Source: Neorhodopirellula pilleata (GTDB lineage: Bacteria > Planctomycetota > Planctomycetia > Pirellulales > Pirellulaceae). From it: a stretch of 64,000 nt of DNA. Location of the stretch: the NCBI RefSeq assembly GCF_007859915.1, contig NZ_SJPM01000009.1, positions 114,024-178,023 of the forward strand, in the 5' to 3' direction. A program made the position numbers and the translations under genes. This document shows positions 18,383-27,541 of the stretch, piece after piece. Each line of letters begins with the position of its first letter. Position 1 is the stretch's first letter. The notes under the pieces are model-generated. The model was not told the origin of the DNA. It worked only from the letters and a program-made list of their open reading frames with translations, and ran no database searches.

Positions 18383-19678
18383 TTAAATTCGCGAGACGTA
18401 CTGTGAACTCAAACGTCGAACCAATCGCTTCATTTCTAACACGCTGATGATGGAGGTCACGCGGGGCGATGATAACTCAGTCTTGGCGATGATTTCGTCG
18501 ATCGCGGTGCCGGTCGGTGAAATGTGGTCGAGGATGGATCGTTCGATTTCGTTGAGCGACAATTCGACGCCATTGCGGATCTCGCGTTCGGATCGGTTCA
18601 GTGCCGATTCGGGAACGCCCTCGCCGATGTCTCCGTACCGCGAGTCGCTGCCGACGCGGCCGGCGGTGGTGACGATCGGTTGGCTGACCGGCCCCAGCAG
18701 TTCAAGCACGTCGTCGGCGTTGGTCACCAACGTTCCGCCGTCACGAATCAAATGGTGGCATCCACTCGAGGCACGACTGTTGACCGGTCCCGGCAACGCA
18801 CCCACACTCCGGCCCATTTCGCTGGCCAATCGCGCCGTGATCAATGAACCGCTTCGCATCGGGGCTTCGATCACCAACGTCGCCAAACTCGCCGCCGCGA
18901 TCAAGCGGTTGCGTTGGGGAAACATCCCGCTGCGAGGTTTCGCGAGCGGGGAATACTCGCTGATCACCGCGCCGTGGTCGCGGATCTCCTTTGCCAATCC
19001 GGCGTTTTCGGCCGGATACATTTCACCCAATCCTCCGCCTAAAAACGCGATCGTTCGGCCGCCGACTTCGATCGCGGCCCGGTGGGCGGCGGTGTCGATG
19101 CCACGCGCCAAACCGCTGACGATGGTCACCGACGCGGCCGCCAAATCTCGAACCAAGTTTCGAGTCTGTTGCAATCCGTACGGCGTCGCATGACGGGTGC
19201 CCACGATCGCGATCGCGAACTCGTCGCTCGCCCGCCATTGTCCACTGGCAAACAACAACGGCGGCGTGTCGTCGAGCTCCAACAGCGGAGTCGGATACGG
19301 CGAACGACATGGGAACCCTGGGCGATCGGGTTCCAATATCTCCACGTGGTTATCGCGACACCACGACAAAACACGTTGGACGTCGACATGGTCACTCGCC
19401 GTCGTGATCGTGTGCGCGAGTTTCGGACCGACGCCGGGCACTCGTTGCAGGTCGGCACTGCTGGCCCGCAGCACGGCATCGGCCGAACCGAATGCCTGCA
19501 ACAAGACCGACAAACTGCGCGGCCCTAAACCCGGCAACAAACACAGTTGCAGGCGATCGACCAACACCTGATCGATGTCAGCCAGATCGATCGACGCGAA
19601 CGATTCACTCGCCCGATCGGTTGTGGACGTTTCCAGCTCAATCTGTTCTTGTTGCCAAACGAAAAGTTCTTCAGACAA
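18383..19678 (-). CDS. dprA: DNA processing protein DprA (Smf)
   Basis: About 431 residues from TTG at 19678, which has a strong GGAGGG (complement of 19687-19692) at normal spacing. The frame is open upstream to 19813, but that part runs into a palindromic repeat and is unlikely to be translated. Helix-hairpin-helix region: LPGLGPRSLSVLLQAFG and RVPGVGPKLA. Rossmann-fold DprA core: GTRHATPYG, SGLARGIDTAAHRAA, ISEYSPLAKPRSGMFPQRNRLIAA and EAPMRSGSLITA. A C-terminal winged helix (LDHISPTGTAIDEIIAKTELS) completes the family layout. DprA protects incoming single-stranded DNA and loads RecA during transformation. Palindromic elements lie on both sides of the gene. Confidence 0.94.
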   Translation of the reverse strand: MSEELFVWQQEQIELETSTTDRASESFASIDLADIDQVLVDRLQLCLLPGLGPRSLSVLLQAFGSADAVLRASSADLQRVPGVGPKLAHTITTASDHVDVQRVLSWCRDNHVEILEPDRPGFPCRSPYPTPLLELDDTPPLLFASGQWRASDEFAIAIVGTRHATPYGLQQTRNLVRDLAAASVTIVSGLARGIDTAAHRAAIEVGGRTIAFLGGGLGEMYPAENAGLAKEIRDHGAVISEYSPLAKPRSGMFPQRNRLIAAASLATLVIEAPMRSGSLITARLASEMGRSVGALPGPVNSRASSGCHHLIRDGGTLVTNADDVLELLGPVSQPIVTTAGRVGSDSRYGDIGEGVPESALNRSEREIRNGVELSLNEIERSILDHISPTGTAIDEIIAKTELSSPRVTSIISVLEMKRLVRRLSSQYVSRI

Positions 19679-19780
19679 TCGACAGTCCCTCCAGTGCCTT
19701 GACGCTTCGTAAGGGACAGGCTCCGGTCCCGTCCCGATAACATACCCGATCACACCATCTCGTTGGGCCGCGTCCATCCT

Positions 19781-20063
19781 CGTTCCCAGGCTTCCGCCCT
19801 CTTGATAGGCCACAAGTCCTCATGGATTGCTCCCCTGCCAGCTCGTCTGGCAGGAAGCCGAGGCTGGCAAGCTAGACACGAGCCGCAATTCGCCCAACCT
19901 TCCGATTTTCACTTGTGCTCGCCGCTTCAAGCGGCGAGCACAAGTGGAAATCGGAAGGTTGGGAGGTCGTCGTTGTCTAGCTGGCGAACCGAATTCACCC
20001 ACGAGACGAGCTCGTGGGGGTCAAAAAAATGCGGCCTATCAAGATGGCTCCCGCCTGGGAACG
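19781..20063. repeat. Nested palindromic element, copy 2, with different outer arms
   Basis: The outer ends are cgttcccagg (19781-19790) and cctgggaacg (20054-20063), followed inward by cttgataggcc and ggcctatcaag. These differ from the ends of copies 1 and 3. The inner cassette is the same as in copy 1 and in the same orientation: ctgccag hairpin first, then the central palindrome (about 19893-19961), then the cccacgag hairpin. It occupies the region between dprA and the ATP-grasp gene. Confidence 0.85.
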
Positions 20064-20092
20064 CAATGCACGGCAGGCTAACGCCAAATCGG

Positions 20093-21349
20093 CTAATTCA
20101 AGCCGCCGCAACCGACCAGCGCGTCCTCGGGCAATTCGTCGATAAACCTCGCCGCCGCGTAGGGGAGCGAGTAGTTCTCGACCGTTGCGTGAGCCAAACC
20201 GTTGGCGGATCGCGGCGAAGCGAGCAAACGCAGGATCACGGCGGTGGCCGGGACGAGACTCAGCGGATCTTCCCGCAGACGTGTGATCTCGCTCTCGCAG
20301 GATCCGTACTCACCTCGGCCGAGCCAATGTTCCAGCAACCGTTTGAGCAACTCGGTCCGCGAGGCACCGTTGTAAGCGTCGGCGATCATCACGATGAAAC
20401 CGTTGTGGCTCATCACCCCGGGGGCCGCTTGGGATAACGGGGCCATACGTTCACCGACCGAAATTCGCGTGACCGCGTCGCAAATCGCAACGCCCGCGAT
20501 CGTCGGATTGAGTGTCTCGCCGATCCGCGGGTTCGCTTCGATGTACAACGCCTGCTGCGTGTCCTCGTCATAAAAGTACTCGATCGCGACCGGTCCGTGC
20601 CAATTCAATGCACTGCCGAATCGTTCCAGATGAGCTTGTACGGGCGGATGGGTCGCGCTGACACGCAACGCGGGCCCGCCTCCGATCCCGGTTTTCAAAA
20701 TCTCGGCACATGCGTACCCGATCAATCGTCCTTCTTGAAAAACCGCCGTCACGGCGGACTGAACCCCCGGTGCAGGCTGTTGCAACAAGACTGAGTCGCC
20801 TTCCTTGAACGATTGGTTGTTTTCAAATCGTTGGACCGCTTCGAGTAACTCTTCCGCGTTGTCAACTTTTTGCACGCCCAAGCTTGCCGTGCTATGGGCG
20901 AGCTTGATGAAACAAGGAAAGTCGTCGTGGGCCAGCAACTCCGCCCGGTCGCGAGCGATCCGACTAGCGGGAATCGGCAGGCCCATTTGGTTCATCAATT
21001 CGACGAACTCGGTTTTGCTCTGTACCCGACGGATCGCTTCAAAGTCGGGGACGGCTAATCCGACGTGCGATTGAAATACGTCGCGGAATTTTGAAAACAC
21101 ATAAACCTGTTCGTGGGTCGGGAACAGCACGTCGTAGTCATGCGTCTTGACGATCTCGGCTACCCGTTTCGCATAGCCGAGCGGATCGCGACCGATCGGC
21201 GGGCAGGCCAGACGACGCCGCACGAGGCTGGAGAACCGACATTGACACCACGGCGACGGATCGACCAGATCGATTTGGTGATCACGACCCAAACCATACA
21301 ACACCTGTCTCGCGGAATTGCTGGAACCTTCGGACAACAGGATGCGCAC
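20093..21349 (-). CDS. ATP-grasp enzyme (carbamoyl-phosphate synthase large-subunit-like ligase)
   Basis: A 418-residue protein. The N-terminal Rossmann-like part begins MRILLSEGSSNSARQVLYGLGRDH and contains DYDVLFPTHEQVY. The ATP-grasp domain includes DFPCFIKLAHSTASLGVQKV (ATP-binding lysine) and the metal-binding GPVAIEYFYDEDTQQALYIEANPRIGET with Glu and Asn ligands. Such enzymes join a carboxylate, via acyl phosphate, to an amine or other nucleophile. Its substrate is unknown. The ATG at 21349 lies 1 bp from the GH3 stop codon, so the two genes are translationally coupled and probably act in one pathway. Confidence 0.85.
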   Translation of the reverse strand: MRILLSEGSSNSARQVLYGLGRDHQIDLVDPSPWCQCRFSSLVRRRLACPPIGRDPLGYAKRVAEIVKTHDYDVLFPTHEQVYVFSKFRDVFQSHVGLAVPDFEAIRRVQSKTEFVELMNQMGLPIPASRIARDRAELLAHDDFPCFIKLAHSTASLGVQKVDNAEELLEAVQRFENNQSFKEGDSVLLQQPAPGVQSAVTAVFQEGRLIGYACAEILKTGIGGGPALRVSATHPPVQAHLERFGSALNWHGPVAIEYFYDEDTQQALYIEANPRIGETLNPTIAGVAICDAVTRISVGERMAPLSQAAPGVMSHNGFIVMIADAYNGASRTELLKRLLEHWLGRGEYGSCESEITRLREDPLSLVPATAVILRLLASPRSANGLAHATVENYSLPYAAARFIDELPEDALVGCGGLN

Positions 21350-21350
21350 G

Positions 21351-23021
21351 TTACTTCACCAACGCGCGAAATTTTTCAGCCAACGCCGGTTTCGACGCGA
21401 GGAAGGGATGTTTGTAGGCATATGTGTCGCTGCCTTCATGCCGCGTTTGAAATCGACGATGTTCGGCCCACGTGCCTGGCGGAATCGTGACCACTTCCAC
21501 TTTGGCAAGTCGATGACCCTTGATCCGATCTTCGTACTCGCAGTTGACTTCCGACAAACGTCGATCAACGTTCTCAGCGAGCCGGTTCCTTGCTTCCGCG
21601 TCGAGTGTTTCTTCGATGAGTAACCGGTATTGAGCCGGGTCACCGGGGAACGGAACGAGGCTGTAATGCTCCATCGTCATGTTCATGTCCCGCAGCGCCT
21701 GGCCGATCGCTTCGGTGACCTGCGTTTCACTAAGCTTTTCACCCGTCATGCTGCTGTAGTGGGCTCCTTTGTTCATGAACGTGAGCTTCGGACAACGACC
21801 GATGAACCCGTCGCAGCGGACGACGTCGTGAATGTCGTATCGGTACAGACCGCTGAGCGTGCTCATCAATAAAAAGTATTCTTGCCCCGGTTCGAGTTCG
21901 TCAGCTTCGAGAACGGTGGGGTTGGGTGTGCCATGTTCATCAACGGGGATGAATTCAAAGAAGTGGCTTTCGTAATCCAACAGTCCGGAACACGTTTCGT
22001 CTTCCATCGGTGAAGTCATGTGGCCTTCGCTGGCCGACAATCCGTGGTCTCGCAACGCCGCGTCACCGTAGTACTCGCGAACGGTCGGCAAGTACGTCGC
22101 CACGGAACTGCCCATCCAGACCGATACGACGGCTAGGTTTGACCAGAAATCACGGGGATACAAATGACCGGTTCGTTCGACGATCTGGTCGAGTTGTTTC
22201 GCCCGGGCATGGTCCGGGCCGCCGATCTTGTGCCGCATCACGCCGCGGATGTCCGACGCGATGTCCACGTGATCGGAGACCGTACCGTCGTGGACGTCGC
22301 GAATCAAACGTTGCTTCTCGTCATCGGCCAAACGAGCCAACTGAATCAATGTCAGCGGGTTGGCCGTCACGATCATGCCGATCCGATCCGACGCGACGGC
22401 GACTCGCAATGAGGCATAAAGCTTGCTATCGGCACCTTTGATCTTCAGTAACGCGTTGGGCAAGATGAACAACGAATTCGTGATCCGAGGCCGCGTTTCG
22501 GCCGCTAATCCGCTGATGCTACCGCAACAGATCCCCGCCGAAGTGCGGAACTGATCCCAATCGCTGGCTAAGGTTAACGTGTACTTGCTGATCAAATCTT
22601 TGTGATCGCGAAACGTTGCCAGACCCCAATAGTTCCAGCTCCGACGGTACTCCTTGAAGAAGTGATTCGTAATCGGAACGTACTTGGACTGGGCCGTCGT
22701 TCCGGACGTCATCGAAAACATCAAGACTTCCGTTCCGGGGCCGAACATCGCCTCGCGATTGCCCTCTTTGACTTGCTCGATGTAAGGCCGATAGACTTCG
22801 TAGTCGGCGACGGGAACACGGTCCCTGAAATCTTGGATCGATCTGATCGTGTCAAACCGGTGTTCGCGTCCGAACTGGCTATCTTGGTTGAGCCGAATCT
22901 TCTCGAACAAGCGTTGATGCTGGATCTGCTTGCAATCCGACGCTCGGTCGAGATAACGGTTCAGTCGCCGCAACCGCCATTGGAGGTAGACGCGACGGGC
23001 CAGATAGGAAACGGAAGGCAT
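21351..23021 (-). CDS. GH3-family acyl-adenylating enzyme
   Basis: A 556-residue protein of the GH3 (auxin-responsive promoter) family. The ATP-binding motif I-like sequence MFSMTSGTTAQSKYVPIT occurs near residue 97, LLDYESHFFEF in the middle, and the YRYDIHDVVRC motif (counterpart of the family's YRxGD) with FMNKGAHYSSMTGEKLSE in the C-terminal part. Plant GH3 proteins adenylate a carboxylic acid and transfer it to an amino acid; bacterial members are poorly characterised. Here the gene is coupled to an ATP-grasp ligase and is divergent, across 161 bp, from a reductase and an enolase-superfamily gene. Confidence 0.9.
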   Translation of the reverse strand: MPSVSYLARRVYLQWRLRRLNRYLDRASDCKQIQHQRLFEKIRLNQDSQFGREHRFDTIRSIQDFRDRVPVADYEVYRPYIEQVKEGNREAMFGPGTEVLMFSMTSGTTAQSKYVPITNHFFKEYRRSWNYWGLATFRDHKDLISKYTLTLASDWDQFRTSAGICCGSISGLAAETRPRITNSLFILPNALLKIKGADSKLYASLRVAVASDRIGMIVTANPLTLIQLARLADDEKQRLIRDVHDGTVSDHVDIASDIRGVMRHKIGGPDHARAKQLDQIVERTGHLYPRDFWSNLAVVSVWMGSSVATYLPTVREYYGDAALRDHGLSASEGHMTSPMEDETCSGLLDYESHFFEFIPVDEHGTPNPTVLEADELEPGQEYFLLMSTLSGLYRYDIHDVVRCDGFIGRCPKLTFMNKGAHYSSMTGEKLSETQVTEAIGQALRDMNMTMEHYSLVPFPGDPAQYRLLIEETLDAEARNRLAENVDRRLSEVNCEYEDRIKGHRLAKVEVVTIPPGTWAEHRRFQTRHEGSDTYAYKHPFLASKPALAEKFRALVK

Positions 23022-23182
23022 GGAATTAAGTGGTCGGGCGATTAGTATGGTGGCCGGTTCAACCGAATGCCTCCAGGATTACCACAGGAAGGTCACCGAT
23101 CAGTCCGGTATCCTACTCGCCCGAAGCTTCCGATCAAGGTCGCGTTTTCCCCACATATCATTGAAAATCACGTTTCGCCGAA

Positions 23183-24241
23183 ATGACAGTTGCTAAAAAA
23201 GTAAGCGTGATCGGGGCCGGCGCGATCGGGGCCATGTTTGGCGGATTGATCAAACACCACCAACCCGAAACCGAAGTCGTCCTGATCGCCCGGGGCGACC
23301 ACGGACGCGAGATGCAACAACGCGGCATTGTCTCACTGCGGGGATCTTGGGGACAACGAGACGTGCCGATCACGGCTTCGTCGGATCCCGCCGCCGTTGC
23401 CGGTTCGGATCTGATCTTGTTCACCGTCAAGACCCAAGACACCGTCGCAACGGCAACGCAATTTGCCGATTGGATCGGGGATGCGATCGTGGTGTCGTTG
23501 CAAAACGGAATCAACCAGCATCTCTTGGCACCGATCGTCCGCGAAGAAAATTTGTTAGTGGGAATGACCGCGACCAACATGTCGATCGACCAACCCGGCG
23601 TCGTCACGTGCAACCGCAGTGGCGTCAGTGTGATCGGCCCCGCGTCGAAACGGGTGACCGGCGCGACGCTCGATCTGGCCAATCGAACCCTCGCCGCGTC
23701 GCAATTGCCGATTGAAATCTCAGATCGCATTTTGGGGGCGCAGTACAACAAACTACTTCTCAATACGATGGGTTACGCATCCGTGTTGTCGGCAACCGAT
23801 TTCTTGCGAGAAGGTATTCTTGATCGTGATTGGCGCAATCAAGTCGCACTCCCGATCTTGGATGAGGGTTTACGCGTTCTCGCAGCGGCGAATCGATCGA
23901 TCGAACGGGTCGGTGGGATGTCCGACGTCTTTCGTTTTCGGCGAATGTTACGAACGTTCAATTTGCCGGGTTTCCAAGTGCTCGTGCGAAACGTATTGCG
24001 AGGCCCGCTGCGTTTACCTTCGCTGAAGTATTCGGTGTACCAGGACTTAATGAGGAACCGACCGACCGAGATCGATTACGTCAATGGTGAAGTGGTGCGA
24101 TTGGCTAATGAATGTCACATCGATGCTCCATTGAATGCGGAGGTGGTTCGCTTGGTTCATGAACTGGAATCGGTCGATGACGTCACGTTTTTTTCGAGGC
24201 GCGAGATCACCGAACGCTTTCGAACCGTCGCGGGCTGCTGA
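23183..24241 (+). CDS. Ketopantoate reductase-like dehydrogenase (ApbA/PanE family)
   Basis: A 352-residue protein. The N-terminal NAD(P)-binding motif is VSVIGAGAIGAMFGG. FTVKTQDT and SLQNGINQ match the cofactor and substrate strip of the family. The catalytic lysine is probably in AQYNKLLLNTMGYASVLSATD, and the C-terminal signature SVYQDLMRNRPTEIDYVNGEVV with IDAPLN is complete. The family reduces 2-oxo acids such as ketopantoate. Because the gene overlaps the reading context of an enolase-superfamily gene and faces GH3/ATP-grasp genes, a role outside pantothenate synthesis is quite possible. Confidence 0.88.
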   Translation: MTVAKKVSVIGAGAIGAMFGGLIKHHQPETEVVLIARGDHGREMQQRGIVSLRGSWGQRDVPITASSDPAAVAGSDLILFTVKTQDTVATATQFADWIGDAIVVSLQNGINQHLLAPIVREENLLVGMTATNMSIDQPGVVTCNRSGVSVIGPASKRVTGATLDLANRTLAASQLPIEISDRILGAQYNKLLLNTMGYASVLSATDFLREGILDRDWRNQVALPILDEGLRVLAAANRSIERVGGMSDVFRFRRMLRTFNLPGFQVLVRNVLRGPLRLPSLKYSVYQDLMRNRPTEIDYVNGEVVRLANECHIDAPLNAEVVRLVHELESVDDVTFFSRREITERFRTVAGC

Positions 24242-24242
24242 C

Positions 24243-25433
24243 GTGCGAGTTGCCAACCTCCAAGTGATGATCGTGCGATTGCGTCTACGCAAAGAGTTCA
24301 AGCACGCTTCGTTCCGGCGTGCCTACAGCGATAATTTGGTCGTCCGATGCGAACTGGCCGATGGCACCGTCGGCTGGGGCGAAGGCATTCCACGCTCGTA
24401 CGTGACCGGCGAAACGCCCGAAGGATCGATCGAACAACTCGCCGCGACGGACCTAGCCGGACAGCTCGGCGTTCACTGCGAGGGTTGGTCTGATGTGATT
24501 GCGATGTGTCGAAACTATCGTCCCTCTATCGGCGTCGACGACCCACGCGGTTGTCTGGCCAACGCACATCGATGTGCCGTTGAGTTAAGCCTGCTCGACG
24601 CGTTCGGAAAATGTTTTGAATCTCCGATCAGCGACCTGGTCGGAGCCATGACGGATAGCCAGATAATCGCGTCGCCGTCGTCACGAGTTCAATACTCCAG
24701 CGCGATCAGCTCCGGAGGTGTGCGGAAGCAAATCCTCAGCTCGCTGGCGATGCGTCTTTATGGTTTTCGCCACTGCAAGATCAAGGTCGGCATGAACCCC
24801 GAGATCGACCCCGAACGATTACGTCGAATGCGTTATTGGGTCGGTTCGAAAATGGATTTACGCGTCGACGCGAACGAAGCCTGGCGGGGCGACGAAGTCG
24901 TTTCGAGAATCGTCGAACTCGAACCGTTCGGCATCAGTTGCGTCGAACAACCCGTCCGGCACGACGATGTCAAAGTGCTGCGGCGGGTTCGTGACGAGGT
25001 CGCCACGCCGATCATGTTGGACGAATCGCTGACCAGTCTTGAAGACGCCCGGCAAGCGATCGCGGACCAAACGTGCGACGTCTTCAATATTCGGTTGTCC
25101 AAGTGCGGCGGATTTCTAAATAGCTTGCGACTGGCAGGAATGGCTTACGAAGCGGGCTTGGAATTTCAACTCGGTTGTCATCCCGGCGAGTCTGGAATTT
25201 TGTCGGCGGCGGGCCGACATTTCGCCACTTCGGTCGGTCCGATTCGATACATCGAAGGCTCCGCCGACGCTCATTTGCTTCGCGACTTCATCACCCGCCC
25301 GACGCTAACCTTTGGACGCGGTGGTTGGGCACCAGCGATTCGATTGCCGGGTTTAGGCATCACCGTCGATGAAGCGAAACTGAAGCCGCTGTCACGGCAC
25401 ATTCAAAAGTTTCGAATCGCATCCCAGCATTAA
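24243..25433 (+). CDS. Enolase-superfamily enzyme (muconate cycloisomerase subgroup, epimerase-like)
   Basis: About 396 residues from GTG at 24243, 1 bp after the reductase stop; ATG at 24267 is an alternative. The capping domain includes NLVVRCELADGTVGWGEGIPR. Barrel-domain catalytic elements are in place: KIKVG (KxK at the second strand), metal ligands in LRVDANEAW, VEQPV and LDESLT, and the opposite-side lysine in RLSKCGGF. This pattern is that of the muconate-lactonising subgroup, which includes dipeptide epimerases and o-succinylbenzoate synthase. The specificity cannot be set by eye. Tight coupling with the reductase indicates one pathway. Confidence 0.88.
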   Translation: MRVANLQVMIVRLRLRKEFKHASFRRAYSDNLVVRCELADGTVGWGEGIPRSYVTGETPEGSIEQLAATDLAGQLGVHCEGWSDVIAMCRNYRPSIGVDDPRGCLANAHRCAVELSLLDAFGKCFESPISDLVGAMTDSQIIASPSSRVQYSSAISSGGVRKQILSSLAMRLYGFRHCKIKVGMNPEIDPERLRRMRYWVGSKMDLRVDANEAWRGDEVVSRIVELEPFGISCVEQPVRHDDVKVLRRVRDEVATPIMLDESLTSLEDARQAIADQTCDVFNIRLSKCGGFLNSLRLAGMAYEAGLEFQLGCHPGESGILSAAGRHFATSVGPIRYIEGSADAHLLRDFITRPTLTFGRGGWAPAIRLPGLGITVDEAKLKPLSRHIQKFRIASQH

Positions 25434-25477
25434 TCCAATGAAACTTACTTTGTTGGATCTGCCGGGGGCCTCGTTCG

Positions 25478-25987
25478 CTAGCTTGCCCCGATTGAAGTGA
25501 GCCAGTCCCAAACGCGTGCAAAGATCGCGGCGACGATTACCAAGACGATCGCGAAAACAGTCGCCAGGACCACGAAGATGCCAAGCAGGATCGGCCACGC
25601 CGAGCCCTTGTGTTTCTCTTCGACATAGAATTCTCGCATGAGATCGAGATTGCGGGTGTTGGCTCGGAAGAACAAGTCGAACACGTTCCCGGCGATCGGA
25701 ATCGTGCCGACGATGGCGTCGACAACGACATTGCCTAGCATCCGCAACACCAATCGAGAACTCGCGCCGTTTTTGGCCATCGTGGCAATCAAGATCCCCG
25801 ACATCGCGAGGCTGAGACCATCACCTGCACCGGGGAGAAGTCCGAGCAGGAAATCGAGACCAAAACGGATGCGGGTTCCTGGGATGCGATATTTGGTATC
25901 CAACAGCCGACTGAATTGATCCACCCACCGCATCGCTGGAAGCGAGTCGGCCGCGCTCGGCTGCTCTGATAATGTTCGTTTTTTCAA
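25478..25987 (-). CDS. DUF4112 membrane protein
   Basis: About 169 residues from TTG at 25987; ATG at 25933 is possible, and the frame is open to 26071. The DUF4112 core is clear: RLLDTKYRIPGTRIRFGLDFLLGLLPGAGDG, then a hydrophobic segment and the second half with GNVVVDAIVGTIPIAGNVFDLFFRANTRN. Two to three membrane helices are predicted, with a strongly hydrophobic one near the C-terminus (about LLGIFVVLATVFAIVLVIV). The function of the family is unknown. Confidence 0.82.
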   Translation of the reverse strand: MKKRTLSEQPSAADSLPAMRWVDQFSRLLDTKYRIPGTRIRFGLDFLLGLLPGAGDGLSLAMSGILIATMAKNGASSRLVLRMLGNVVVDAIVGTIPIAGNVFDLFFRANTRNLDLMREFYVEEKHKGSAWPILLGIFVVLATVFAIVLVIVAAIFARVWDWLTSIGAS

Positions 25988-26078
25988 TGATTCTCTCGCA
26001 ATCCTGTCCCTCGTATCCCCTAGTAGGCCTTCGTAGGCTGGGTCGAAGCCGCTTCGGCACAGCCCCGGCACTCGGGTA

Positions 26079-26222
26079 GCTATTGGCTATTGGCTATTGG
26101 CTATTGGCGGTGCGATTCAAGATCGGACCGATCAGTCAGATCCGTCCAATCCGACTCTTCACTCTTCACTCTTCACTCTTCACTCTTCACTCGCCACTCG
26201 CCACTCGCCACTCGCCACTCGC
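26079..26222. repeat. Heptamer tandem repeats (three unit types)
   Basis: About four units of ctattgg (26079-26108), and after a 45-bp spacer about five units of cttcact (from about 26154) that change without a break into about five units of cgccact (to 26222). All units are 7 bp long. They lie between the DUF4112 gene and the end of the beta-propeller gene. Confidence 0.85.
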
Positions 26223-26228
26223 TTCTCG

Positions 26229-27530
26229 CTAAGCCTTCTTCTCAACTAGTTCTTTAACGCCGAGGAGGTAAACCTGACGTCCTCCGTTGTGCGGACTGTC
26301 GATCGCCACTTGCATTCCGTCTTCGCTGCTGCGGGGGTGCGTGTCGCAACGCCACTCGCCACGATAGGCGACCGGAGACGGGAAATGACCGAGATCAAAT
26401 CGTCGATCCGACGGAACGTGGTACAAGTAAACCGTCTGACGCGGCGTATTGCCTCGCGGGTAAGTGTCGTTGAGGATCCAGTCCTCATTGCCAACGTTCA
26501 GATAAGTGTTGTGTCCATTGGTCGGCATCTTCTCGTGGCCAACGGGGATCACTTCGCGTGTCTTGTCGCGGAATGTGTAGAACGCTTCCACCTGACCGGC
26601 GGGCTTGGTCCACATGGTGAGCTCTTCGTCGTTCTTCCAAATGAAGTGCGATGTTCGGCCGGATGGGTCCAAAACATACAGATCGCTGCCGTCGAGATTG
26701 CCGCTGATCATGCGGGTGACGAAGTTGCCTTGGAACTGTAGCGTCTTCGGGTCGAACTCGGGTCGGTAACGATGCAGGGCAACAAATCGCGTTCCCGACG
26801 GATTGATCAGTAAGTGATTGAAGTAATGCCATGCTTCCTCATGACGACTTCCGTCGGGCCAAGGAATCTTGGCAACGTCGGCTAGCGAAACGATCAAGTC
26901 TTCCTTGCCGGTGGCCAAGTCGATCCGCCAAATACCCGATTGGCTCGGTGCCCGTTGATCCACATAAGGATCCGCTAACCCGTCGTAGCCGTAACCGGGG
27001 CGGAGGTTGTCGATCCGGCGAAAGTCGGCCGATAGAGCGGTTTGTCCGTCGTTGGAAATCGTATAAACCGGCCTTGGAATGGTTCGGGTTTGGCCGGAGG
27101 AGAGGTCATGAAGCCGGCAAACGAACGTGTCGTCTTCACGATCGTTCCATAGAACCCGCTCGCCCTTGTCCCCAACCCACTGCAACATGCAACCTTGTTG
27201 CCATCCCCAAGCCTTGCTCGTGCCCAACGGCACCCAGCGGTCATTGTCGCTTGTATCGACATAGCCGACGCCGATCTTATCGTCGATCGTCGGTGAACGG
27301 CCTTCGAATGCGATTTCGTTTGACAGAATGCGGGTTCCGGTGGGATCGAACTCGCGTTTGTCGTAATAACCGAACCAGTGGTTCAGCGGTCCTTGAGTGA
27401 TCGCTCGCGTGGGAACGAACGTTTCCAAACCATCGGCGGGTTGTGCGGCCGATGCGTGTCGGACGTTCAGCCAAGAGCAAGCGGCCCCGGCGGTGAGGCT
27501 CTCTAAAAAATAACGTCGAGATAATGACAT
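26229..27530 (-). CDS. Tat-exported beta-propeller protein
   Basis: About 433 residues from ATG at 27530, chosen because MSLSRRYFLESLTAGAACSWL gives a twin-arginine signal peptide; seven further codons upstream are open. The mature part has repeated beta-propeller-like blades (for example GIWRIDLATGKEDLIVS and SDLYVLDPSGRTSHF) and conserved HEEAWHYFNHLLINPSG and NGHNTYL segments, resembling the fold of oligogalacturonate lyase-like and WD40-like proteins. No catalytic assignment is possible. It starts 11 bp after the Gfo/Idh/MocA gene, so both exported proteins are probably co-expressed. Confidence 0.75.
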   Translation of the reverse strand: MSLSRRYFLESLTAGAACSWLNVRHASAAQPADGLETFVPTRAITQGPLNHWFGYYDKREFDPTGTRILSNEIAFEGRSPTIDDKIGVGYVDTSDNDRWVPLGTSKAWGWQQGCMLQWVGDKGERVLWNDREDDTFVCRLHDLSSGQTRTIPRPVYTISNDGQTALSADFRRIDNLRPGYGYDGLADPYVDQRAPSQSGIWRIDLATGKEDLIVSLADVAKIPWPDGSRHEEAWHYFNHLLINPSGTRFVALHRYRPEFDPKTLQFQGNFVTRMISGNLDGSDLYVLDPSGRTSHFIWKNDEELTMWTKPAGQVEAFYTFRDKTREVIPVGHEKMPTNGHNTYLNVGNEDWILNDTYPRGNTPRQTVYLYHVPSDRRFDLGHFPSPVAYRGEWRCDTHPRSSEDGMQVAIDSPHNGGRQVYLLGVKELVEKKA

Positions 27531-27541
27531 GGTGGTGGGTC

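Noticed and set aside
19763..20437. A 224-codon plus-strand frame through the palindromic element
   Set aside because: Half lies in the repeat and half is antisense to the ATP-grasp gene; no motif of its own.
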